Notes: generated by a model from the sequence alone, not told the origin. 42,544 bases of DNA from an uncultured Bacilli bacterium (GCA_910589335.1 CAJUTW010000007.1:1-42544), one strand, 5' to 3'. Shown: positions 27,146 through 36,675, counted from the first letter of the stretch. Numbers and translations are program-made.

Positions 27146-27748
27146 ATGAATTATGATAAATTAATGGAAGAACAAATAAAAAATATTAAAGAGGGTGAAG
27201 AATTATTTCTTCATGCTTGTTGTGCTCCATGTTCATCAGCAGTTCTTGAAAGAATTGCTAACCATTTCAAAGTAACTATTTTTTATTATAATCCCAATAT
27301 TAATGAGGAAAAAGAATATAAAAAAAGAGTAAATGAATTAAATAAATTTATAAATAAATTTCAAACTAAATATAAAATAACTATAATCGAAGGAAAATAT
27401 GAACCAGAAAAATTTAATTTAATTGCTAAAGGTTTAGAAAATGAAAAAGAACGAGGAAGTCGTTGCTACAAATGCTATAAACTTCGTTTAGAAGAAACTG
27501 CAAAACTAGCAGAAGAATTAGGCTATAAATATTTTTGTACCACACTAACTCTTTCTCCACATAAAAATGCTAATTGGCTTAACGAAATAGGAGAAGAACT
27601 AGAAAAAAATTATAATACTACTTATCTTTATTCTGATTTTAAAAAGAAAAATGGTTACAAAAGAAGCATTGAACTATCAAAAGAATATAATTTATATCGT
27701 CAAGATTATTGTGGTTGTATTTATTCTAAAAATAATAAAAATATTTAA
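27146..27748 (+). CDS. queH: Epoxyqueuosine reductase QueH
   Basis: About 200 residues. QueH catalyses the last step of queuosine synthesis in tRNA, reducing epoxyqueuosine to queuosine, as the non-orthologous replacement of QueG. Cysteines match the family: HACCAPCSS near residue 23, then RCYKCYKLRLEETA, and YRQDYCGC near the C-terminus; they hold an iron-sulfur cluster and a nearby metal. TLSPHKNA is also conserved. ATG 27146 is used; GTG 27137 belongs to the AGAAGTG ribosome site. No other queuosine genes are in the window. Confidence 0.93.
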   Translation: MNYDKLMEEQIKNIKEGEELFLHACCAPCSSAVLERIANHFKVTIFYYNPNINEEKEYKKRVNELNKFINKFQTKYKITIIEGKYEPEKFNLIAKGLENEKERGSRCYKCYKLRLEETAKLAEELGYKYFCTTLTLSPHKNANWLNEIGEELEKNYNTTYLYSDFKKKNGYKRSIELSKEYNLYRQDYCGCIYSKNNKNI

Positions 27749-27750
27749 AA

Positions 27751-27789
27751 AAAACAGAGCTTTTCTAAAATTTACTCTGTTTTTTTAAT
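27751..27789. terminator. Bidirectional terminator after queH and the DHH gene
   Basis: 9-bp stem AAAACAGAG/CTCTGTTTT around a 15-base loop, with T-run on plus and A-run turned T-run on minus. The right arm lies inside the last codons of the minus-strand gene. Confidence 0.8.
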
Positions 27790-28691
27790 TTTACTTTTTC
27801 TTTAATTTTATTTATTTCAAAATTATGATTTATTAATTCTTTTTCCAGTTCAGGAATAATTATATTTCCACGAGAAGTATATTGATCGTATTCTACAATT
27901 TCTATTCCATCTTTAAAAATTTTAAAAGCAGAAGATTTCATTTTACTCATATCATGTATAATTAAAACAAAAACATCTAATTCATTTTTTATAAAATAAT
28001 CAATAATAATATCTTTTATTTTATCAAGTTTTTCTTTATTATTATCTTTACCATTCATTTGTAATGAACTAACTTCTATATTTCTTGATTTAATATTATA
28101 CTTTTTAAGACCCGTAAAAGCTGCTGCTTCTAAATTAGTTAAATCAGTAAGCATTAAGCCAACTTCATAAAATTGTTCTTTATCAAAATTATATTTATTA
28201 CAAAGATGTTCTGCCCATATTTTATCTTCATCTCTTGCTTTTATAGAATTAAAACTAGCTGTGTCAACATATGTTGCTAAAATAGCTAATTTTAACAATT
28301 CTTTACTAAAGAATTCTTCTCTTCCTTCTACAATAAGTAGAGCTGTTGAGCTAATTTTTTCATTAACATAAAATGGTGTTTTAACTATTTTAGAAGTAGG
28401 GTGATGATCTATTATTGCAACAATTTCCTTATTTTCTAAATCTCTTTCAAAATGATCAACTAAAATTATTTTCTTATCAGCTGTTGTCAAATCTCTTTGG
28501 TGTTTAAAAAAAGGAATTAAAAACCTATTACATATACTAATTGTATCATTATCTAATTTTTGATCAGGAATAACAAATTCTGCCTTATAACTAGTATTAT
28601 TATTTATATAATATTCAAGTAATAAACCACTAATAATAGAATCAACATCTGGATTTATATGACCTAAAATTATTAATTTCTCACTATCCAT
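27765..28691 (-). CDS. DHH-DHHA2 phosphohydrolase, inorganic pyrophosphatase (PpaC)-like
   Basis: 308 residues, the length of family II Mn-dependent pyrophosphatases. Metal ligands are in place: GHINPDVDS (H11, D15, D17), LVDH (D79), DHH (95-97) and YVDTASF (D143). A DHHA2 domain follows. In family II enzymes the end of the chain has SRKKQxxP for phosphate binding; here it reads TSRGNIIIP (272-280), so the first Arg is kept and the following Lys pair is G-N. It may therefore act on another phospho-anhydride such as short polyphosphate, or be a slower pyrophosphatase. A good AGGAGGG site precedes ATG 28691. Confidence 0.8.
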   Translation of the reverse strand: MDSEKLIILGHINPDVDSIISGLLLEYYINNNTSYKAEFVIPDQKLDNDTISICNRFLIPFFKHQRDLTTADKKIILVDHFERDLENKEIVAIIDHHPTSKIVKTPFYVNEKISSTALLIVEGREEFFSKELLKLAILATYVDTASFNSIKARDEDKIWAEHLCNKYNFDKEQFYEVGLMLTDLTNLEAAAFTGLKKYNIKSRNIEVSSLQMNGKDNNKEKLDKIKDIIIDYFIKNELDVFVLIIHDMSKMKSSAFKIFKDGIEIVEYDQYTSRGNIIIPELEKELINHNFEINKIKEKVKLKKQSKF

Positions 28692-28761
28692 ATAGCCCTC
28701 CTAAAAACACTTTATATATATTTTATCATATATTATATAATAATTATACTAAACTATAATC

Positions 28762-28790
28762 TTTACTTATTATTATTAAAATAGTATACT
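28762..28790 (+). promoter_or_regulatory. Promoter of murC
   Basis: TTTACT (28762-28767), a 17-bp spacer and TATACT (28785-28790). About 30 bases ahead of the murC start. Confidence 0.55.
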
Positions 28791-28819
28791 TATTATAAAT
28801 TCAAAAAGGATGTGTGAAA

Positions 28820-30139
28820 ATGAAATATTATTGTATAGGTATTAAAGGAACTGGTATGTCAACCCTTGCTCAAATTCTTAGAGACTTAGGAAATGAAGTA
28901 ATAGGTTATGATGATGCTACTGGTTATAAATTTACACAAAAAGGATTAGAAGAAAGAAATATACCTATTTATTATGATAGTAATCATGAAATACCACAAG
29001 ATGCTATTGTTACATATAGTGTTGCTGTTAATGAAAATCATAAAGAAATAGAAAGAGTTAAAAGCTTAGGATTACAAATAAAAAAATATAATGAAATTAT
29101 GGGCGAGATTGTTTCATTATTTGAAAGTATTGGAGTAAGTGGTACACACGGAAAAACAACAACAGCTTCACTTATAAAACATATTTTAGAAGATAGTGGA
29201 GGATGTAATTATTTTATAGGTGCTGGAGATGGATACGCAACACGAGAAAACAAGTATTTTGTTGTCGAAAGCGATGAATTTAATCGCCATTTTACAGCAT
29301 ATCATCCAAAATTTTCAATTATAACTAACATAGAAGCTGAACATTTAGAATGTTACAAAGATATCGAAGATATTCGTAATACTTTTGAAATTTTTGCTAA
29401 TAATACATCTAAACTTGTTATCGCAAACGGAGATAATTTAGAAACTAGAAAGATAAATTATAATACAAAAGTAATGTTTTATGGATTTAGTTTTAAGAAT
29501 GATATTGTAATAAAAAACCTTAAATTAACAGAAGAAGGTTCTAGATTTGATATTTATATTAAAGAAGAATTATATGGTAGCTTTGAAGTTCCTTTATATG
29601 GTAAACATATGGTTATGGATGTTTGTAGTGCAATAATAATCTGTAAAAATATCGGAATAGAAAAAGAAAGAATTATCGAATCATTAAAAACATTCAAAAA
29701 TTCAAAAAGAAGATTTGCTATTGAAAAAATTAACAAAACTATTATTGTAGATGACTATGCACATCATCCAACAGAAATCAAAGCAACATTAGAAGCAGTT
29801 AGACAAAAATATCCTAATAAAAGATTAGTGGTAGTTTTTAAACCAAATACATATTCAAGAACAAAAGATTTCACACTAGAGTTTGCAGATGCCCTAAACA
29901 TTGCAGATAAAGCCTATGTAACAGAAATTGATTGTAATAGAGAAAACCCAGCTGATTATCCAGGAATAAATTCTAATTTAATTATTGAAAAACTAAATGA
30001 TGGAGATATTATAAGTGAAGATGAAATAAATAAATTAAGTAATGAATTAGATTCAGTTGTATGTTTTATGAGTTGTGCATATGTAGATAATTTAATAAAT
30101 AGATTTAAAGATTTAATTATTAAAAGTAATATGGAGTAA
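28820..30139 (+). CDS. murC: UDP-N-acetylmuramate-L-alanine ligase MurC
   Basis: About 439 residues. It adds the first amino acid, L-alanine, to UDP-MurNAc in peptidoglycan synthesis. The N-terminal dinucleotide-type fold starts GIKGTGMSTLA; the ATP loop is GVSGTHGKTTTA; the ESDEF and NIEAEHLE segments hold metal and substrate residues; DDYAHHPTEIKAT is the signature of the C-terminal domain. ATG 28820 is better placed from AAGGA than GTG 28814. It is co-transcribed with the next gene, two bases downstream. Confidence 0.95.
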   Translation: MKYYCIGIKGTGMSTLAQILRDLGNEVIGYDDATGYKFTQKGLEERNIPIYYDSNHEIPQDAIVTYSVAVNENHKEIERVKSLGLQIKKYNEIMGEIVSLFESIGVSGTHGKTTTASLIKHILEDSGGCNYFIGAGDGYATRENKYFVVESDEFNRHFTAYHPKFSIITNIEAEHLECYKDIEDIRNTFEIFANNTSKLVIANGDNLETRKINYNTKVMFYGFSFKNDIVIKNLKLTEEGSRFDIYIKEELYGSFEVPLYGKHMVMDVCSAIIICKNIGIEKERIIESLKTFKNSKRRFAIEKINKTIIVDDYAHHPTEIKATLEAVRQKYPNKRLVVVFKPNTYSRTKDFTLEFADALNIADKAYVTEIDCNRENPADYPGINSNLIIEKLNDGDIISEDEINKLSNELDSVVCFMSCAYVDNLINRFKDLIIKSNME

Positions 30140-30141
30140 AT

Positions 30142-31059
30142 ATGTTTGAGAAATTAATTAATAATGTTCAAGACAAATATAAAAAATATAAAGAAGAATC
30201 TTCTTTATATAACGATTTATTAAATAAAACTAAAATTTTAGAAAATCTTATTACAATTCCAAATATAGATAAAACAAAAATTACTGTAAGTTACAAAGAT
30301 ATTTTAGAAATATGTCCTGATTTAAATGAACAAAAAGCTCTAATAATAAGAGGAATCCTACCTCTTAATGAACTTTATTTAACAGTTTTATATGCTAAAG
30401 AATGTAAAACAAATATAGAATATTTTCTAGTGCCTACCAATAAATCTTTATGGTTTATCGGTACTACTAATTATAAAAAAATAGACTATGAAAGTATAAA
30501 TATACAAATCATTAAAAATAATATAATGAGTAAAATTTTACAAATAAATGATATATTATTTGAGGTTAATGGTAATAATCAAAAAATAGACGATTTTTTA
30601 AAATTAATTAATGAAAAAACTTACCGAGATAATCTTATTTTAGAAAAAGAAAAAGAGTTTTGTGGAATTAATCCAAATTTAAGAGTTATAAATGAACTAG
30701 GAACAGGGATTAGTTTAGATGATAAAAATAATATTGTTTTTCATTCTAAAAATTTTAATTATTTAACTAATATAAAAGAAATAATAAACTATGAATTACT
30801 ATTAGATGATAATGTTGTAATAGAAAAAAAGAGTAATAGAAGAGTAAGACTAACAACAAATAAAAATAGTTGCTATCAAATGAATATTAGAATTACAACC
30901 AACAAAAATTCATTTATTCTTCCAATTATTAATAAATCAGCATTTAATGAACTATATCAAGCAACAAGTTCAGTTTTTATAAATGGAAAAAAATTTGCTG
31001 AAAAAATTATAAATATTTTAGATGAGTTAGATGAAAATTATTTAAATAACAATTATTAA
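30142..31059 (+). CDS. Unknown protein in the murC operon, PH-like segment
   Basis: 305 residues, soluble, not recognised with certainty. A charged helical N-terminus (first ~30 residues) precedes alternating strands. Around residues 195-225 a pattern of strand, NYLTNIKEIINYELL and DDNVV resembles the short bacterial PH-like/SHOCT-associated domain often seen in Bacillota hypothetical proteins. It starts two bases after the murC stop, so translation is probably coupled. No link to wall synthesis is visible beyond position. The ~260 bases after it hold no convincing gene; see the rejected items. Confidence 0.65.
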   Translation: MFEKLINNVQDKYKKYKEESSLYNDLLNKTKILENLITIPNIDKTKITVSYKDILEICPDLNEQKALIIRGILPLNELYLTVLYAKECKTNIEYFLVPTNKSLWFIGTTNYKKIDYESINIQIIKNNIMSKILQINDILFEVNGNNQKIDDFLKLINEKTYRDNLILEKEKEFCGINPNLRVINELGTGISLDDKNNIVFHSKNFNYLTNIKEIINYELLLDDNVVIEKKSNRRVRLTTNKNSCYQMNIRITTNKNSFILPIINKSAFNELYQATSSVFINGKKFAEKIINILDELDENYLNNNY

Positions 31060-31245
31060 AATTAAAAATGATCATAATAAGGATAAAAAAATAAAGGAAT
31101 TGAGTTGCAGATAATTTGGACGATTTATATCTTAAATTAAAAAATAAAAAGAACAAGAAACTGAAATTAAATAAAATAAAATAAAATAACAATCTTTATA
31201 TGTTTTGACAGTCATTCTTTTAATAATTAATGAAATTAAAAAAAG

Positions 31246-31275
31246 TTGACATTTATTTTATACTTAGTTTATATT
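31246..31275 (+). promoter_or_regulatory. Promoter of the flavin reductase-rubredoxin gene
   Basis: Perfect TTGACA (31246-31251), an 18-bp spacer and TATATT (31270-31275), about 45 bases ahead of the gene. Confidence 0.7.
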
Positions 31276-31319
31276 GGATTATAAAAGAACTATATATTAA
31301 AAAAGGAAATTAAAAAAAT

Positions 31320-31922
31320 ATGAAAAATAAAAATATAACAAGAAAAATATCTCAAGGAGTTTATGTTTTAACAACAAATGGTGGAGGTTGTATAGTTGAT
31401 GCTGTATCACAAATTAGCTCAGGAGATAATCCTTTAATAGCAGTAGCTGTTATGAAAAAAAATTATACAAACAGCTTATTACAAAAAAACAATAAATTAG
31501 CTTTATCTGTTTTAGGAGTAGAAAATAGTGGAGAAATCATCAATACATTTGGTATGAAATCAATGAAAGATTATGATAAATTTAAAGATATTGATTATAC
31601 AGAAATTGATGGAGTACCTATTATAAATGATTCTCTTGGTTATATGATTTGTGAAATTGTTGATAAAATTGAGAATGAAACTCATACATTGTTTATTACT
31701 AAATTAATAGAAGGAGATCTATTTAAAGATAAAGAAGCTATGACATATCAATATTATCAAGAAAATAAAGAAGATTTATTAAAAGTAACAACAGAAAAAG
31801 GTAAAACAGCTTGGATTTGTACTATGTGTGGATATATCTACTATGGGGATGAAATACCAGATGATTTTAAATGTCCAATTTGTGGAGTAGGAAAAGAATA
31901 TTTTAAATTAAAAGATAATTAA
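31320..31922 (+). CDS. Flavin reductase-rubredoxin fusion (high-molecular-weight rubredoxin type)
   Basis: 200 residues. The first ~150 form an FMN-binding split barrel of the flavin reductase family ([12 protein letters not shown], then VAVMKKNYT). The last 40 are a rubredoxin with its iron site in CTMCG and CPICG (C167, C170, C185, C188). In anaerobic Bacillota such fusions carry electrons from NADH to flavodiiron proteins or rubrerythrins to reduce oxygen or nitric oxide. No flavodiiron gene is next to it. AAAGGAAA precedes ATG 31320. Confidence 0.92.
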   Translation: MKNKNITRKISQGVYVLTTNGGGCIVDAVSQISSGDNPLIAVAVMKKNYTNSLLQKNNKLALSVLGVENSGEIINTFGMKSMKDYDKFKDIDYTEIDGVPIINDSLGYMICEIVDKIENETHTLFITKLIEGDLFKDKEAMTYQYYQENKEDLLKVTTEKGKTAWICTMCGYIYYGDEIPDDFKCPICGVGKEYFKLKDN

Positions 31923-31930
31923 TTACTTAG

Positions 31931-31956
31931 AAAGAATCAAAAGAGATTCTTTTTCT
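31931..31956 (+). terminator. Terminator after the rubredoxin fusion
   Basis: 8-bp stem AAAGAATC/GATTCTTT with a 6-base loop, then TTCTT. Confidence 0.7.
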
Positions 31957-31979
31957 TAAATATAAAAAGAGGTGTTTTA

Positions 31980-32642
31980 ATGAAAAAAATAATGATTGTA
32001 GAAGATGATAAAACAATTAGTGAAGAACTTAAAAATTTACTTGATAACGCTGGATACGAATCAATAATATTAAAAGATTTCAAAAATTCAGTTAACATTG
32101 TTTTAGAAAGCAAAGCAGACTTAGTATTATTAGATATAAATATTCCAAATCTTAATGGAGAACTTCTTTTAAAAGAAATTAGAAAAACATCAAATGTGCC
32201 AGTTATAATGGTAACTAGTAAGACAAATGAAATCGATGAAGTTTTATCAATATCTTATGGAGCAGATGACTATATTACAAAACCATATAATCCTACACTT
32301 TTATTACTTAGAATTCAAAATATTTTTAAACGTATAGAAAGAACAAGCGATTGCTATTTCTATCAAAAAGTAGAGTTTTATCCAACAAAAGGTATTTTAA
32401 AAAAAGAAGACCAAGAAGTTTTATTAACAAAAAACGAAATGATTATTTTTAGTTATCTTTTAAATAATAAGGGAAACATTGTAACAAGAGATGACTTAAT
32501 GACAGATTTATGGAATAATGAGGAATATATTAATGATAATGCTTTAACTGTAAATATAAGTAGATTAAGAAATAAATTAAGCGAATTGGGCTATTATGAG
32601 GCCATTGAAACTAGAAAAGGACAAGGATACATTTTAATATGA
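31980..32642 (+). CDS. BceR-like OmpR-family response regulator
   Basis: 220 residues. Receiver domain with VEDDK, the phospho-acceptor in LVLLDINIPNLNG, MVTSK and the YITKPY lysine; then a winged helix ending TRKGQGYI. In this family the regulator drives its ABC target on peptide-antibiotic stress. Its stop TGA overlaps the ATGA start of the kinase. A perfect BceR-type box sits before the ABC genes. It could also act on the second box at 40431, because no other Bce kinase-regulator pair is visible there. Confidence 0.9.
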   Translation: MKKIMIVEDDKTISEELKNLLDNAGYESIILKDFKNSVNIVLESKADLVLLDINIPNLNGELLLKEIRKTSNVPVIMVTSKTNEIDEVLSISYGADDYITKPYNPTLLLLRIQNIFKRIERTSDCYFYQKVEFYPTKGILKKEDQEVLLTKNEMIIFSYLLNNKGNIVTRDDLMTDLWNNEEYINDNALTVNISRLRNKLSELGYYEAIETRKGQGYILI

Positions 32643-33658
32643 ACATAAAAAAATATTTAAAAGACAAACTAATAGATTTAATAATTATTTTAGTAACTTA
32701 CATAATTATTTTACTTATGTTACTTGTTTTTAAAACATCCCATAATTTAATAATCGCAACTACTTTTATATTTTTTCTTATGACTATTATGTTAGTATTA
32801 ATAGATTTTTTCCGTAAGAAAAAATTTTATGATGAATTTCTTAATAATTTAAATCGTTTAGACAAAAAATATTTAATTTTAGAAACGATAACTAAACCAA
32901 ATTTTTTAGAAGGAGAACTTCTTTATCATAGTCTATATGAAATAGACAAATCAATGATAGAAAATATTAAAATAATAGAAAAAGAAGTTGACGATTTTAA
33001 AGACTATATCGAAATGTGGATACACGAAGTAAAAATTCCTATTTCTAGCTTAACATTACTTTGTCATAATCATAAAAATATTCTAAGTAAAAATTATTTT
33101 GCACAAGTAAAAAGACTTGATAATTACATTGATCAAGTTCTCTATTATGTAAGAAGTAATTATACAGAAAAAGATTTTGCTATAAGAAAAATATCGCTTG
33201 ATAAAACTATTAGTGAAGTATTACTTAAAAATAAAGATGATTTATTAGAAAATTCTATCGATATAGAAGTTAATTTAGATGAAAAGAATATTTACTCAGA
33301 TCAAAAGTGGTTAATATTTATAATTAATCAAATAATAAATAATAGTATTAAATATAAAGATAATAAAAAAAAATCAATTATAAAAATCACTAGTAAAAAA
33401 TGTCACGATAAAGTAATTTTATCTATATATGATAATGGAATTGGAATAGATAAAGAAGATATACCACAAGTATTTAAAAAATCTTTTACAGGAAACAACG
33501 GTAGAGACTCCATAAAATCTACAGGAATGGGTCTATATATTGCAAATAAATTATGTGAAAAACTAGGACATATTCTAGAGATTAATTCTAAAAAAGGAGA
33601 ATATACAGAGCTTATTATTAATTTTGGAAGTAACAATTTATATAACTTTAATGATTGA
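32639..33658 (+). CDS. BceS-like intramembrane-sensing histidine kinase
   Basis: 339 residues. Two closely spaced membrane helices (about 12-30 and 36-58) with almost no external loop, no HAMP. The H-box reads MWIHEVKIPISS, typical of the BceS group (HExKxP); N-box IINQIINNSIKY, G1 DNGIGI and G2 GMGLYIA follow. The short external loop is the reason these kinases need their ABC transporter to detect antimicrobial peptides. It overlaps the regulator by four bases and lies just upstream of the ABC genes. Ends in TGA, which shows TGA is a stop in this organism. Confidence 0.92.
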   Translation: MNIKKYLKDKLIDLIIILVTYIIILLMLLVFKTSHNLIIATTFIFFLMTIMLVLIDFFRKKKFYDEFLNNLNRLDKKYLILETITKPNFLEGELLYHSLYEIDKSMIENIKIIEKEVDDFKDYIEMWIHEVKIPISSLTLLCHNHKNILSKNYFAQVKRLDNYIDQVLYYVRSNYTEKDFAIRKISLDKTISEVLLKNKDDLLENSIDIEVNLDEKNIYSDQKWLIFIINQIINNSIKYKDNKKKSIIKITSKKCHDKVILSIYDNGIGIDKEDIPQVFKKSFTGNNGRDSIKSTGMGLYIANKLCEKLGHILEINSKKGEYTELIINFGSNNLYNFND

Positions 33659-33661
33659 TTA

Positions 33662-33675
33662 TTACAAATTTGTAA
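33662..33675 (+). promoter_or_regulatory. BceR-type operator, TNACA-N4-TGTAA
   Basis: TTACAAATTTGTAA is a perfect palindrome and matches the binding rule known for Bce-type regulators. A weak, activator-type promoter (TTAAAG at 33688, 17 bp, TAATAT at 33711) follows at fitting distance, then the ATPase gene at 33747. Confidence 0.7.
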
Positions 33676-33746
33676 CATTAAATAATATTAAAGAAACGAC
33701 AACTAAGATTTAATATCATAAAATTAATACAGAAAGGAGAAATATT

Positions 33747-34514
33747 ATGGAAAATATTTTAAAAATAGAAAGTATTGAAAAATACTATGGAAATAAATCT
33801 AGTTTAACTAAGGCGATAAATGATATTTCTTTTAATGTTACAAAAGGAGAATTTGTTGCAATCATGGGAGCTAGTGGTTCAGGAAAAACAACTCTTTTAA
33901 ACTGTATTTCAACAATTGATAAAGTAACATCAGGTAATATATATGTAGGAGGTGAAGACATAACAAAATTAAAAGGAAATAAACTAAATAAATTTAGAAG
34001 GGAAGAATTAGGGTTTATCTTTCAAGATTTTAATTTATTAGATACTTTAACAGCATATGAAAACATTGCCCTTGCTTTGTCAATTCAAAACATCAATACT
34101 AAAGAAATTGATACAAAAATTAAAAAAGTTGCCAAAGAATTAAATATTTGCGATGTTTTAAATAAATATCCATATCAAATGAGTGGAGGACAGAAACAAA
34201 GAGTAGCATCAGCAAGAGCAATAATTACTAACCCTAAATTAATATTAGCAGATGAACCTACAGGAGCACTTGATTCTAAATCAGCTAAAATGCTATTAGA
34301 AAGATTTAATTATTTAAACACAACTCTAGCTGCAACAATTCTTATGGTAACACATGATGCATTTACAGCTAGTTATGCAACTCGTGTAATTTTTATTAAA
34401 GACGGAAAAATATTTAATGAGATACATAGAGGTGATCAATCAAGACGTGAATTCTTTGATAAAATTATTGATGTAGTAACAATGCTTGGTGGTGATTTAG
34501 TTGATGCTTTATAA
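33747..34514 (+). CDS. BceA-like ABC transporter ATPase
   Basis: 255 residues. Walker A MGASGSGKTT, Q-loop FQDFNLLD, signature MSGGQKQR, Walker B LILADEPTGALD, H-loop THDAF. In the BceAB group the ATPase and permease remove antimicrobial peptides such as bacitracin from their lipid targets and signal flux to BceS. The gene follows its box and a good AAAGGAG site. Its end overlaps the permease start. A 58-base block from 33864 is identical to a block in the second BceA-like gene at 40647, more than protein-level similarity requires. Confidence 0.92.
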   Translation: MENILKIESIEKYYGNKSSLTKAINDISFNVTKGEFVAIMGASGSGKTTLLNCISTIDKVTSGNIYVGGEDITKLKGNKLNKFRREELGFIFQDFNLLDTLTAYENIALALSIQNINTKEIDTKIKKVAKELNICDVLNKYPYQMSGGQKQRVASARAIITNPKLILADEPTGALDSKSAKMLLERFNYLNTTLAATILMVTHDAFTASYATRVIFIKDGKIFNEIHRGDQSRREFFDKIIDVVTMLGGDLVDAL

Positions 34515-36555
34515 ACTATCAATTAAAAACATAAAGAAAAGCATTAAAGATTATGCTATTTACTTTTTTACCCTTATCTTAGGAGTAGCAATATTTTATG
34601 TTTTTAATGCAATCGACTCTCAAACAGTAATGCTTGATATCTCAAACTCTACTAATGAAATAATAAAATTAATGACAAATATGTTATCAGGAGTCAGTGT
34701 TTTTGTATCTTTTATTTTAGGTTTTTTAATTATCTATGCCAGTAGATTTTTAATCAAAAGAAGAAATAAAGAATTCGGTATTTATTTAACATTAGGAATG
34801 AGTAAGAGAAAGATCTCTTTAATACTATTTATAGAAACATTATTTATAGGAATTATATCATTAATAATTGGTTTAGGTTTGGGATTTTTATTATCTCAAT
34901 TTATGAGTATCCTAGTTGCTAATATGTTTGATGCAGATTTAAAAAAATTTGAGTTTATATTTTCATCAAGTGCCTCAGTAAAATGCTTAATTTATTTTGG
35001 AATAATGTATTTACTTGTTATGATTTTTAATACAGTAAATATTAGTAAATGTAAACTTGTAGAACTTTTACATTCAAATAAAAAATCAGAAAAAATAAAA
35101 TTAAAAAATCCCTGGTTATGTATATTCATCTTTGTTTTAGCAACTATAGGACTATCTTATGCATATTATTTAGTTACTGGTGGAGTTGATAAATTACAAA
35201 ATGTTAAAGAAATATTTATTCCTATAACTTTAGGCTCAATTACAACATTTTTTATCTTTTGGTCATTATCAGGATTATTATTAAAACTAATTATGAGTAT
35301 GAAACATTTTTATTATAAAGGGCTAAATAGTTTTACATTAAGACAAATCAGTTCTAAAATAAATACAACAGTATTTTCAATGTCCATTATTTGTATAATG
35401 TTATTTATTACTATTTGTGTCTTATCAAGTGCTCTATCAATAAAAAATTCTATGTCAGCAAATTTACAAGAATTAGCACCAGTAGATATTCAATTAACAC
35501 AAGTAATGAATTTAGATAGTGAAGATATTTCTGAATTTTATACAGAAAACATGGTGAAAAATTCTAAACTAGATTTATTTGAAACTTTTAAAAGAAATGA
35601 AATAAACTTATTAGATGAATTAAAAGATGTAACTTCTATCTATATTTATAAAACACCAACTCTAACTTATAAAGACACATTAGGTTCTAAATTAAAAGAA
35701 ATACAAAAAAAGTTTAAACATTTAAATTACGATTCTAGCGAAACAATTGTAAAATTAAGTGAATATAACAGTCTTGCTAAATTATATGGCGACAAAACAT
35801 ATACTTTAAATAGTGATGAATATCTTATTATAGGAGACTTTGAGTCAATGACTTCGATAAGAGATGAAGCATTAAAAACAGATCCTAAAATAAATGTTTT
35901 TAACCATATTTTAAAGCCTAAATATAAAAAATGCCAAGAGGGATTTATTGAAATGAGTGGAAACCATATCAATAGTGGAATAATAATTGTTCCTGATGAA
36001 GTAGTTGATGATAATTATATCTATTACCATATGATAGTAGGTAATTATAAAGTTTCTAACAAAAAAGACAAAATAAAAATAGAAGATAAATTTTTAGATA
36101 TTAATCTAAACAAGAACTACATTATTCCAAATATTAACACAAGATTAGATATTGCAGAAGCAACAACTGGATTAGGTGGAATCGCAACTTTTATAGGCTT
36201 ATATCTAGGTATTATTTTCTTAATATCAAGCGCTGCAATTTTAGCATTAAAAGAATTATCTGAATCAAGTGATAATAAAAATAGATTTAAAATACTTAGA
36301 AAACTTGGTTGTGATGAAAAATTAATCAATAAAGCATTATTTAGACAAATAGGAATATTTTTTATGATGCCTCTTTCTTTAGCAATTATTCATTCTATCT
36401 TCGGTATAAAGTTTTCATGTTTCATCTTAGAAATATTCGGAAAAGATGGACTTTTACCTTCAATTATAATGACAGCTTGTTTTATAATAATTATTTATGG
36501 TGGATATTTTTTAATAACATATCATTGTAGTAAAAATATAATTAAAGAAAAGTAG
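34504..36555 (+). CDS. BceB-like ABC transporter permease
   Basis: 683 residues. FtsX-type helices near the N-terminus (NRRNKEFGIYLTLGMSKRKI-like segment), further helix pairs, a large extracytoplasmic domain of about 220 residues between roughly residues 325 and 555, and three C-terminal helices with LKILRKLGCDEKLI-like coupling segment. This matches the ten-helix BceB plan with its large loop between helices 7 and 8, the sensing part of the transporter. ATG 34504 overlaps the ATPase stop and follows GGTGAT. Peptide specificity cannot be read from sequence. Confidence 0.9.
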   Translation: MLYKLSIKNIKKSIKDYAIYFFTLILGVAIFYVFNAIDSQTVMLDISNSTNEIIKLMTNMLSGVSVFVSFILGFLIIYASRFLIKRRNKEFGIYLTLGMSKRKISLILFIETLFIGIISLIIGLGLGFLLSQFMSILVANMFDADLKKFEFIFSSSASVKCLIYFGIMYLLVMIFNTVNISKCKLVELLHSNKKSEKIKLKNPWLCIFIFVLATIGLSYAYYLVTGGVDKLQNVKEIFIPITLGSITTFFIFWSLSGLLLKLIMSMKHFYYKGLNSFTLRQISSKINTTVFSMSIICIMLFITICVLSSALSIKNSMSANLQELAPVDIQLTQVMNLDSEDISEFYTENMVKNSKLDLFETFKRNEINLLDELKDVTSIYIYKTPTLTYKDTLGSKLKEIQKKFKHLNYDSSETIVKLSEYNSLAKLYGDKTYTLNSDEYLIIGDFESMTSIRDEALKTDPKINVFNHILKPKYKKCQEGFIEMSGNHINSGIIIVPDEVVDDNYIYYHMIVGNYKVSNKKDKIKIEDKFLDINLNKNYIIPNINTRLDIAEATTGLGGIATFIGLYLGIIFLISSAAILALKELSESSDNKNRFKILRKLGCDEKLINKALFRQIGIFFMMPLSLAIIHSIFGIKFSCFILEIFGKDGLLPSIIMTACFIIIIYGGYFLITYHCSKNIIKEK

Positions 36556-36564
36556 AGTACAGAT

Positions 36565-36675
36565 ATGTTTAATAATGAACTATTTTGGTTATTTTTACCA
36601 TTAATAATATTTGAAGTAATATTTATTGTAATTGCTATTATTAAAGGAAGGAATAAAAAGAATCAGTTTAAGTAG
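36565..36675 (+). CDS. 36-residue membrane protein after BceB (PLDc_N-like fragment)
   Basis: A short open frame nine bases after the permease stop: MFNNELFWLFLPLIIFEVIF and a basic tail KGRNKKN. One membrane helix of about 20 residues. The helix with its Pro, Ile and Glu resembles the first helix of the phospholipase D N-terminal (PLDc_N, YxlE-like) mini-proteins that accompany some Bacillota ABC operons, but the second helix is absent. The ribosome site is weak (AGAGTA), so translation may depend on coupling. A terminator overlaps its stop, which fits it being the last gene of the operon. Confidence 0.45.
   Translation: MFNNELFWLFLPLIIFEVIFIVIAIIKGRNKKNQFK

Noticed and set aside
31095..31185. 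A frame after the murC operon reading D-N-L-D-D-L-Y-L-K-L-K followed by a lysine-rich run
   Set aside because: It looks protein-like, but has no ATG or ribosome site and ends after about 25 residues. It may be the remnant of a small gene, or a chance frame in A-rich DNA with AAAAT repeats.
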